The translations under genes and the position numbers were made by a program. Source: Anopheles merus (lineage: Eukaryota > Arthropoda > Insecta > Diptera > Culicidae). From it: DNA of 64,000 bases. The stretch's first letter is position 1. The number at the start of each line of letters is the position of its first letter. Shown one piece after another: positions 26,177 to 37,900 of this stretch. The stretch spans positions 42,143,255-42,207,254 of the forward strand of contig NC_054083.1 in the NCBI RefSeq assembly GCF_017562075.2, read 5' to 3'. The notes beneath the pieces are model-generated. The model did no database searches. It worked only from the letters and a program-made list of their open reading frames with translations, and had not been told where the DNA came from.

Positions 26177-28423
26177 ACTCAAGCACCGCGCCTGCCTTTG
26201 TTTTATTAATCAATGAGATTCAATTGGGGAAGGGCTGCGGCCATAGTTATGATTCCATACCCGCCTACCCTTGCTGGTCAGGCATTAGATCACACGAGGC
26301 CCTCCCTGGCTTTACATTCCCTGCTCCCCCAGCAGAGAACAACACACACACACACACACGCAAAAAAACACACAGAAGAAACCTTCCACAATTAATACAG
26401 CCCTCGATGGAGGCCAGCGGATGGAGCAATAAAGAATGCCCTGCTGCATTGCTGCATAAGATTAGTGCAGTGGCAGACCAGTGATGCAGCCTGCAGTGTC
26501 ACCAATGGTTACTGGTGCAGTTGTGTTTTGCAGTGCAGCAGCAGCAGCAGCAGCAGCAGCAGCCAGCGGCGAACGGTTTCGTAATAATTCCGTCCAGAGG
26601 TGTACTGCCGATCGAGAAGCAGATCGTGCGATAGCGATGGCATCCACTGCACAGCACACACCGTTCGAAACGTTCGCCTCTGTTCCTCTTAGACACTCTA
26701 AGGACACTCTCGTAGGGGTATGGTGGAATGGAAGGGGGTGCGAAGGCACTGTTGCGAGCTCGCTGGGAGAGCCGCTGCAGCTGTGCGGCTCCGATGTTGT
26801 TAGACCGATTCTGCCTGCCGCATCGCGTATGCTGTATGTTAGTGCCTCGCTTTTTCCCCCCACAAACACTACCACCCCACGCTGTGGGAGGGGATGCAAT
26901 GGGGGTTGACGGAGTACGCGAGAGCAAGTCTCCCATTGCTGACGTTTTATTAGTTTTGCAACAATGATCATTGCGCCCGCGTGGCGCTGAGCGTGCGCAA
27001 ACGTGCGGCAGGGCCCACGCATCTAGCGCGGTTTTTTGCTGCTTGTTTTTTGTTAAACCCTTCCCCCTCTTTCGCTTGTCCCTGCCAATAGTTGGCGTCC
27101 CATAATCCGCCAATGTGATATCCGTTTGGCTGCTGCAGTTTCCCTCCTGTTGCGCTGTAGCCGTTACGTTAGTCAAACATTTTGCGCAACAACCGAGGAC
27201 TGCGACTGCTTCTCATTCGTTTTCTCTCTCTTTTTTTTGCCTCCTCCATCAAAGATACTGGGGAACAACACTTTGGTGCAGTGTGTAAGCGGGGGGTGAG
27301 GGGGGAGGGAGGGGTACGGAAAGGGCCGCTCTAACAAATCAGCCGGACAACGGACAGCAGACAAAACCGAGAACGCCGGGACGCACAGTGCACAGTGGGA
27401 CCGGCTGCGTCCCGGGCAATGTCCTACCCAGTAATTCTGATTCATGTTCAGCGTCAGCGGCTGCCTGTGGCTGGCTGTGTGCCGTGTTTTGCAATAGCAC
27501 ACGGGGTGCGCACCTCCGCACATCACGCTGTGCGTGTGTGAGCTGGAAAACCACTTCTCGTTTATTAATAGGTAAATAATCATAAACGCGCCACGCTTGC
27601 CGCCGGCCTGACGCTGGCTTTACGTGTGCGGGGGATCGGTGTGCAGCCTCCACAAGTGAGTATGTGTGTATGCATGTTTGTGTGAAGACACACACACAAG
27701 CACAGAGTATAATCAGTGGGTTTTCACGCTGAAAAGGGTTATATTTTGTAGCTACCGCAGCTGTGTGTATATTCTACACGCGCAAGCTATGAGAACAGTC
27801 TCTTGGCACAACACCCACCACCACCATCTCCCCGGGTGTGGTGCACCCCGGGTGGGAGTGCGTGGCTGCTTTATGTGGGTCGCGTGACCCGCACTGGACT
27901 TAAGCACTACCTTCGCGTCCAGGTGGCTCGAGCGCGCCTAGCCGCCAGGAATGTGCGCTCTAGTGACAGTGAACCAAAAACTGCACCACAGCAACACAAC
28001 ACCAGCAGCCGGGAGTTGATGCTAAAAAGTTCCTCAATTTCTGCGTCGAGCGCGCACACACGCACACACAGACTTTGGGGTTCCAGAAAATGGTTTGGGG
28101 TTTCCATAGCATCCAGGCAGGCACGTTCGCATCCATGGCAGTACTCCCTTCCCAACAAAAAGCCGTCGTTATATCTTTGTGTTTTAGTACATACGTTTTT
28201 GCGGTCTGTTGCTGGCCTCCCTGCTTCTCCTCCGCCCCAACTCTGGTCTGGCCGTACAGCAGCACCTTTACCTTTTTTTTGTTTTTGTTGGTTGCCGCTT
28301 TCCCGCGCGTCTCTTGGCGGCCGCCGCCTGTGTGTGCCACGTTCGGGCGATTGGCGTGGTGCTATTTTTGGAGTTTCGTTGAGGAAAATCTAAAACTGAA
28401 TCAAGGCACTAGAAAACAGCGGG

Positions 28424-28470
<47 letters not shown>

Positions 28471-31400
28471 CACCGGTTTACGCGGTTTTGCTTGCGCCGC
28501 CGCCATGTTGTGCGACGGACGACGGTACACGTAAACAGCTTCGCTGCCCAAGTTTTTGGCCGCACGGGGCTAAAGATCCCGATCATCAGCATCATCTTTC
28601 TTTTTTTCTTTCGCTCGCAGGGGTTTTTGTGTAATTTGTTTTCGTTGCATTTCGTTTACAATTAATCTTACACGAAGCGTGAAAAAAATCAATTTCAAAA
28701 ACAACTGCCAAACAGCAGCTGAGATGGAGAGCGAGAGCGAGAGCGAGAGAGAAGGAGGAATATTAAGAACAATTGCATCAACCGTATCAATATTCTTGTT
28801 CGCGACGATGTTTCGGTTACTTTTCGGGGCCCATCATCATCTCATCTTTTCGGTGTGTTGTAATTTAATTTTACCGCCCATCACAGGCAGGCAGGCTTTG
28901 GTGGCGCCTACGCCATTCTATTCTTGGTTGCCGTGACGTTTTCGTACACGCGATCGGTCGCAATTCGTGCAGCGAAGAGAAGGGGTTGAGTGTGTGGGGT
29001 GCTCTCAACTCAGGGTGGGTTTGTTTTTTTTTTAATTCAATTTTATTAATTGTGATGTACAAAATTCGTGCGCTTTTCGAACACAAGGAGTTCGCTCGTT
29101 AAAATTGATACCTACCGACACACGATCGTGAAACATGATACTCGATCGTACCCTTCTCCCGCGCCCCATTATTGATCATTATGACAAGTAGGCCTCGTTA
29201 AGCATCACTTCGAACTTTGAAGCATGGGAGGCACTGGAGAAGAAAATAACAGCCCCTGCTTATGCATATGTTGCCTAGCGAAAGCTACACGTTTTTTTTC
29301 TACTTCTTTCTCCCTCTCTCGCTTGGTTTGATACATTTTCGTCGATGCATTCACACCCACACAAATACACAACTTAAAAAAATGTTTGATTCCTTGGATG
29401 TTGGAAAAGTAGAAAATGCATCCATCATCGATGGCGTGAAGCGTCGGAAATGCGCGCGGTTGCCTTGTCTTGTGGGTGTCTACCATCCGCATCGAACACG
29501 ACGAAGCGGAAAAAGGCAATCATAATCCAATTAAAAGCCAAACAAACATACGCACAGCATCGAAAAAAACACCAAACAAAGCAAACGATACACCTGATCG
29601 ATCTGATAATTAATTGAAAGAGGCCGGGCGTGCATCATTAGGGCGCTGGATGTAATGATCATACGTAGTAACATTGCAAAAATTTCTCTTTTGCACAGTG
29701 TCAAACGGGATGCGTTAATCGCCAGTCAAATCTAATTTACTACAAACTTTACTTAATCCAACCGATATCTGACTCGGGGGTGCAAAACGGGAGAGAGAGA
29801 GAAATGTACGATTCCGACACGCCAATTACTTACATGCCGCTGCACTAAGTGCGTTTTAATGTTTCTTTGTTTGATTTGCTTTCCGACCCGGTCCGATCAA
29901 ATGCGGGCTTTTGCTATGATCGATCGTGTTCGGATTCGGAGAGTTGTTAATTGATTTATAATATACTTTTTCATCGAGTTCTTCTGAAATCTCGCCTCAG
30001 CTCACCGTAAACCGGAGGCTCGTTATCGTTCACCGATCGGCTACAGGAAACGCCTGTGCGTGCGTGTGAGGCCTTTTTATCTTCCCATGCTTCCGTAACG
30101 CCATATCCGACGGTTCGCTGACTTTTCGATTAATTTCGGACTGTGCGCAAGATCGATTGGCATCGAGCTGCAACATCTAACAACGCTCACGCACGTGCTG
30201 GCACGCGTTACAGACCCAGTGCAAATAATAAATATATGATCGCCCCAACAGATCCCAAACTGTGCCCCTCCTCCCTACCCCAGCACTCAGTTTCTGGGTG
30301 CGATCGCGGGTATCGCGATGAGATGAACATAAAAGCTACAGCGAAAACAATAAAGCCGTGACTAATAAATCTAAAACACAGCCAATCAAAGGCAGCGATC
30401 CTTTCGCGATCTTGAGCTACAACATTGCAGCGTAGCGTGATTGCTTTTCGTGTCTAATGGGTTTCGCTAATGGCAATTGATTGGGACGTTAAGTAGGAGT
30501 GAGATATAGTAACGCATCTCCTGCTGTCTGCACTTGTTACTAGGTTGCAGCTTTCGTGGTTTTAGACGACAGGAAATACATTTAATGGACCTTGCGGCAT
30601 ATTTAGTAGCGGCTGAACTGATTTCCTATATGTTTTAGTAGTCATAATCTATTTTTTGCACTACTTTAGATTCAGAAGGGATGATTACCAAAGACTTACT
30701 TATTATAAACAAACCAAACACAAAACATGCTTTATTCTTGAGATCTTGAGATATCTTCACATATTTTACATTTATTTTTTTAATCGAATAAACGTAACTT
30801 CCAGGAAGATGCCACAAAATAAATGTCTGAAGTCAGTTTGAGATTTATTCTTGGATAACGTTGGCAAAAATCCGGAGTTGGCTCCAATCCTATTCCGAAA
30901 ATGTCGGAACCGGACACCGGTAGGACTTTAGCATTTAGCGGATCCGTTTGCGGAGTTGACTGTAGCCGTCCGGTATCGCCTGGAGTCGGCTAGAGTCTTC
31001 TGTAGTCGGCTGGAGTCGCCCGTAATCGAAGTCAGTCCAGAGTCTTCCATAGTCGACCGTAGTCGGCCGGAGTCGGAATCGTCCGGAGTCGGTCGCGGGA
31101 CGAGTCTGACTCCAGGCACCTCCGACTCCGGTTGGAGCTGGTGGTTCCGATTATGCCGGAGTCGAATTCGGACTAACAATAGCCGGAGTCGGATCGGAGA
31201 CGTTGGTGCGCCCCAGAGAGCACACCACTGTTAGAGAAGTTCAGAAGTACTTAAACACAATCTGCTGGAGCTGTACGACCTTTTGGGAAAATCTTTTTGC
31301 AGTTCTTATCTCCTCTCCTTAACACATAAACCTCAAGATCTGTGTACGTGTCTCATACACAAAAGAGCTTGGGAAGCTGTTTTTTGAGCTCTGTACCAAT

Positions 31401-31569
31401 CTGCAAGTGTTAATAGTACTTTACAGTTGATCTGCAGTTGATATCTATAGCTTCCAACTGAATGCGATCTTTCCTTTCTAATATTCAAGATTGGGTTTTT
31501 TGTAACACCTACCATAAATGACAACTTATCTGCCATAAAGGGGAATATCCACTTGAATTGACTTCTTGT

Positions 31570-31603
<34 letters not shown>

Positions 31604-31924
31604 TTAAGCCCCTTTATCGTGTGCTCGGCCTGCATGCCCTTTATCGGCACGTCCCTAACAATGGATGGCGTTTATCTCGTGCCTCGGTGTCCCTCCAGTC
31701 GGGCGCCACAATCACAAGTGCGCCACAACATCGTGACGCCACCGGGATCGGGGCACGTACCAGATACGATTCGCCCGGCGCGGATCAATCCCACAGCACT
31801 GGTACTGCAGTGAGAGTAGGCTACTTGGTGCCCAGCGAAACAGAACCGTGCATTCGGCACGTCCTGCTGATAGGTGAAGGACGTTACATATAAGTGCATA
31901 CGGGAAGGGCCTTTCCTTCTCGGG

Positions 31925-31960
<36 letters not shown>

Positions 31961-34900
31961 ACCTGAGAAATGATGGTACCGACAGATTGTTGCACCTCGG
32001 ATGACTCGTGCATGCCGGATGACAGTCGGGTGATGCACGCGACGTGAATCAGCACTGCGTACGGCTTTGTTTTCATGACGTAATGTGCACAACGTTCGCC
32101 GTGGCACGTGGCCCAACTGTAACGTGTGCGTGGTGCTGCACATCCATCTGTGTCGGTTGATAAATGCACCACCTTGTTTGTGCGCTACTGTGCTGTGCTG
32201 GGAAGCCATCGGTAGTGACATCGCCCGCACTGGTCGGCTAAAGAAACGAAATCTGATAAATTACATCCCCCAGCACAGCAGCCCCAGAAAGGCGTGATGC
32301 TGCGCGTTGATCGATCGTGTTTGCGAGCTTCTTTGCACACCCTTTCTCCTTCCTCTTACACACACTAACACACACACACACACACGCATAATCACAGTGA
32401 GCTGTATACATCGCGGTAAGTTTACCGGGGGCGGAAGTTTTTAAACCCGTTACCGAAGGACGTTGTTGAAATAATAACAAATGAACAGGGAAAATAAACA
32501 AATTACCTTCATTACCCTTCTCCGCACTCCGCTGCCAGCCCCTCCCTCCCCCTTCGCTCTAATCCATACCCCAGCGCACGGGTAGGTGGTGTCGATCGCC
32601 CCACCCAGTCTCGCACAGTTCGATTCTAACCACCCGAAAAGAAAAAAATCCAACACACGCACACACACACGCTAGCGGAAACCACCGACGATGGAAAACA
32701 GCTGGGGGAAGCTGGGAAAGAGAGCGGTGATGGAGCTGAAGTTGGAAAGCATCACAGCTTCGCACGATCGCACAACCGCACCACCGGGGCCCAATTGCTT
32801 CGCTTCCGAGCTGCCGTGTTGGGTCGTGTGGCGGTGGCGGGAGGGAAGCTGAAAATGTATCACACACGATCGGCAATAACACAACAACTGTGGCTCCACT
32901 TCATCTAGAAACGGGCGGACTAGTACGAGCGGGGAGTGGGGACAAAAACAACATAAAAACAACACTACGACAAGCCAAACACGACGAAGTAAAAGTAACC
33001 GATCGGATCGGTTAAGGGGAGCGTTTGCGGATGGGCAGAGAAGAAAGCACACACACACACACAGGCATGCCACAAGCAAGCGGCTTTTCGCAGACAGGGA
33101 AGGGAGAAATCTAAGCAGCGAAGGGTATGTTGGGGCGCCAGGGTTGGCTAGCATTAGGCAGCCGTTCTGCTTCATTTTTGTCGTTGTTTGTTCGTTGCTT
33201 CCTTTCTTTCTATTCCGATTTCGCGCAAGGTCCGGTCGGACAAACCATCTTCGCTGGGTGTGTGTGTATATTGGGTGTTTGGGTGTGGGGAAATGGCAGT
33301 GACTGCAAGGGGTTGTTTTTGCCCTTCTGCGCTGTTCGGCGATGACGCTAAAAATAAACCACTGTTCGATGCGCGCGCGTTTTCCACCGCCTTTTTCCGT
33401 TTTTCCAACGCGACGCAAGCGACCGCCAACGTGGTTAATCTCCTCCCGATCCCAAGATCTATGGCCATCGCCACACCAGGTCCAGGAACGTTTGACCAAG
33501 CAGCCGCTCCGGGTGGGGCGGTGCCAATAGCCTGGCATCGCACGACGTCATCGATGAGCATTAGACGATGAAGACGTTTAGAGCAATGGTGGATTTGTGT
33601 ATGTGTGTTGGGTGCTTTCGCAGTGCGCGCGCGGAAGATCAACATGGGAGGGCTTAGCGTCCAGCATCTTTAAGCGGGTGCGCGTGTTTTTCGACGTGTG
33701 TTTTGCCGCGCTGCTCTGTGATGGATTTATCTGGCCGCCCACACGCACGCAGGATGGTCCAGGATGGTATGCCACAAGCGGTGCGGCTGTTGTTGTGCTG
33801 CGCAAGTAAACATATTAGTTACTGACTGTCCCGGGGAGGTCCATCTCCTGCTCCGGAATGGTGGTTTGAACGGTGAAGGAGAGAGTTAGGGAAGACTCGC
33901 GTTACATTCTTTCCTGGAGTTGCTTCATTTCTTCAACTACCATCGGCTGCATCTACAATTGTTTTTTTACCCACTCTGTGTTACAATTTCCCGCACAAGA
34001 TGAATCATCCCGGCGTTCTGCGACAGTACGGGCAAAAACGTTTCCATTGAAGTGAAGCTTTCCTGTCCCCGACTCTCCCACCCTCCGTCGATCGATTGCA
34101 CACCGTCGAAGCGCACCTGTGCAAACCACCGTGGCACCGTGTTTGCAACCGGCCACATTCCAATCGGTATGAGCCGTCCGCTGCCCTGTACCCCTCGGCG
34201 GAGGGTCGGTCGCCGGGTGGTCTTGTTTCGGGGGAAAAACCCAACCATCACACACACACAGTGCCTCGGGCAGGACCACCACCATTCGCGGGCCACAGAG
34301 TGTTTACAAACAGTCGGTTGCTAGGGGAAACCAACGATGGGTTCTTTGAGTGCCTTCGCGCGTGCCTGCTACTTTCGCTAGCTAACGATTTACCTTCTCT
34401 CTTTCTCTCTCTCTCTCTCTCTCCTCAGTCACAACACACGGACGACCACGTGGGAGGACCCGCGCATCACCGCCATGCAGGAAAGCCTGTTCCAGCAGCA
34501 GTCCAGCGTCGAAACTCTGTTCAACACCGGCTCCCAGACACTGCTCAGCCCCACGATCTCCTCACCGACGCCGACCAACAATGGTGAGTGGCCGCGCTTT
34601 TCCCCGTGGGGTGAGGGAGAGGGGGGTGGGTTCCACCTTGGGAAGAGGGCGAGAGCATGAAAGCAAAAGTTCAAGGGCAAGGATTTCCTCCTTGCGCAGG
34701 AAATTCACAGTTGGGCCCAAGCTAAAGAAACTTGGGCAGAGTTGGGGGCCTCTTCCCCTTTGCAAACGTGTACAAAGGGAGGGTTTTTTTCTTTCGCATT
34801 TCGCGCTGGATCTCCCATGTTTCTTTATTAACTTTAACGCACATACAAACAAACCACCAAAGACACACATCACACAACAACACAAGCTCAATGTAAAAAT

Positions 34901-37900
34901 AAAAAAAAAGAACCAACTCGATCCGATTGGGCAGGATCAACAGCCGTTTGCACCACCACCTGTAACTAACCCGGCGTATCTTCCCGCCCGGCGTGTGAGA
35001 TACGTTAACCTTTACTATTATAAACCTAAACAGTAGTAGCTCAAACGTGAGAAAAGGAAAGATGATAAAACCGCCGAAAAACCATCGGGCCTAGGAAAGG
35101 GCAGGTGAAGAGAGGTGAAGAGTTTTTTGTGGTCAATTTCCCACCCATTTCCCTGGCGAGATCTCTCTCCAACTCCCCCCCAAAAAATGGAGACAAAAAC
35201 ATACTATGTCCATCTGTTTAGTAGCGCTTATCGATATCGAAACGGTTTTATTGGTGTGTTTACTTTTGTTTCCCCGCTAAACAGTACGTGTTCCGTCGAA
35301 ATTTACTCCACCCAAAAACTTACGCACAGATAAGGTGCTAGTTTTTGGTTTTTTTTGGCTTTTTTCATTCCAATTCCCATTCACTATCTCCCAATCACGG
35401 CGGGTCCGGTGACGACGGCCAGTACTCGGAACGAACGATTCATTCATCATTTACCACCGGAAGTAGGTCGCTCCGAGTGGGCTGCTTGTTGGTTGGTCTG
35501 CTTTTTTTTGTGTGCACTCTACCAACTGTACGCGTGTACCACCAAAGCTCGGTAGCCTTCGGTCGATTCGGCGCTGTCTCGGGGCTTAAATTGGTAAAAA
35601 CGTCATCTACTATCCGGTGTAGCGTGGAAGGAAAAAGAAACTTGAAAAAAAGGCAAAAAAGTGCGGTCTACAAGACGATAAGAACTGGAGGCCAGGGCAG
35701 GATGTGATGTAGCAACGAGGGAACAAGAAGAAGAATAAGAAGAAGAAGAAGAAGAAGAAGAAGAAAAATACTCCGTACACCTACCGAGCAAACGCACGCA
35801 CAGTCACGTACGACCCTCCAGGAACGTCAATAAATCGGGAAACACTAATCGGGCCCACCAACACCAACAGAACCGTCATGTGCGGCAGGTAGTTGCGTTG
35901 AATTTTGCAGCCCGAAGGGCCAGACCCTTACATGGGATAGTTCTGGCCTAACCAGACTGATGGCAATCGGTTATCGGAAGGCAAATATATTGAGGCCGTA
36001 AAGTTCACTTCGTCGGCGTCCGTCCGTCGAAACGCATCATTCGAAGGCTTCCGGTTGGGGTCAATCGTAATTAAGGGATTGCGAGTCGACCCGCCTGAGA
36101 GTCGAGACACAGATTGAGTTCCCTTTTCCCGTTGAGAAGAATATGATCTTTTTTTTTTTGAAAGTGGGTCAGTGGTGTCTCTTCTTCAGTCGAATGTTTT
36201 GATAGCGATCCTCACAGGGGGCTTTAGTCACATCGGCAGAGCTAGACAACCTCTCGCATTACGTCTCTCCCAAGATTCTGATTTCCCTTTTTTTTTTTGT
36301 CTGAAACAACAAACGATCGATTCAACAGACGATCCCTTCGCGTTTATGTAACCGTATGCCTTACGCGGTACCCATTGGATTGGAGTGTGGCACACGCAGA
36401 GTGGCTTAATAGCTTTCAAACTCCGGCCACTCCTTCCATCCGGTGCAAGCAAAGCTTGGGCAAACAAAAAATAGACAACCACGACAATGCATGCACCACG
36501 GCGCGCGCTCTGCCAGTGCATTGAATGACACGAATAAAGCTGCTGGATGTTGCCCACCTCCCCTCAACATATCTAACAATATCGGTTCATGCTAACATCA
36601 CCGGGAGGGGTTGGGCTGGAAACTATCGGATTTGGGACCAAGCAAATATATACGTATGTAAATATATACACACACATCATCCGTCCCAATCGCGTTCCCA
36701 ATTGACAACCACTCCCAAGAGCCACCGGGGCTCAAGAGTAGACAGCCAACCCTGCTAACGGTCACTATCAATGAATGAGCGCAATTGAATCGTGTGCGCT
36801 TTCATTCATAAAACTTTCGTCGTCGTCGTCGTCGTCGTCGCCGTTCACCAAACAACACCATAGCAACACCGAATACGATGCCACTGATGATCCGATCCCC
36901 AAACGCCCTGCGCACCCGCCAGAGAGAGGGGGCTAAACGGGTTAGCATTGATGTGGTGTTTGATGTCCCAGGGGCTCCGACAAGTTAGCGGAGAAGCGAC
37001 CACTTTTTTCCCTTACCCCCATAAAAGGGTTATTCGAGATGCGATTGCTTTCCAATGAATCATTGCCGACCATCATTCACGCGAGCTCTGAGCAGCTACT
37101 GAGGGTTTGATTTGGGACCTCGTGGGACACGGAAATGAAGGAGGGTGGGTGCTGACACAGGTGGAAATGGAAAAGAAAGGCGATACCTCTTCTAGTGGCA
37201 GGTTCCCGAACGGCCGTTTTAGGGAAATGTGATCGGTGTGAGCGGATGTAAGAGCTGGCAAACGACCGAGTCGGATTGTAGTCAATTAATGTGTGCTAAA
37301 CGATATGTTAGAAAGGTCTTTAAATAGTCATTTCTGTTTTTCTTCCTGAATAGATATAGACCATAAACTAGTATCCGAAGAAAAAAAAAACACAATGTTA
37401 GCTAAATCGTTTCAGTGCGCGCACCACGCACACAAGCACACTCTATTGCCGAAGAGCATTCTCGCACATCTGTTTACCATCCAGCAATTGTTTATTTACT
37501 TTACCGTCCTCCCGGCAATCGCAGTTACTCCCGCCTACCAACTTCTCCTCCTCCCCACTTGCTGGTAGAGTTTCATTCATTGATTCATTCATGCATTAGA
37601 GTCTCCCCTATTCCCTCAGCTACTCCTAGCAGGGGACTTGCCACTCCAAGCGAATTTCATTCATTGCCACCTCCCACCGGCAGGGGAGCGAACTTTTGAT
37701 ACACTTCGAAATCGTACCGGTATTCAAATATACCCTCTTCCCTCTTGTACGCCGTCATGCCAGTGCACTGCGTCATCCTCTTTTCGTATCACCGATTTGC
37801 ACCGATTGACCATTTACTGATTACACACAACAGCAGCAGCAGCATTGGTATGATAAGAAATTGTGAACATAAAGAGCAAACAAAATAAAGGCGTTCGGCT

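Larger units (their letters stand above)
10593..34428 (+). other. yki: yki intron 1 (23.8 kb)
   Basis: This intron has a GTAAGT donor and a (CT)n-CAG acceptor and interrupts codon 275 inside WW1. It holds long CA/GT arrays, a CT array, a CAG run, an old hAT-like repeat (30856-31230) and a possible small hAT relic (17136-17304). I found no gene inside it. Its many open frames have simple-repeat or random composition. A large first intron is a likely home for enhancers, but I cannot point to one. Confidence 0.85.

Noticed and set aside
34922..35003. Possible extra yki exon reading DQQPFAPPPVTNPAYLPARR after GGGCAG
   Set aside because: Exon 2 ends in phase 1, but this frame needs a phase 0 acceptor; joined in the available phase it hits a stop within about 12 codons.
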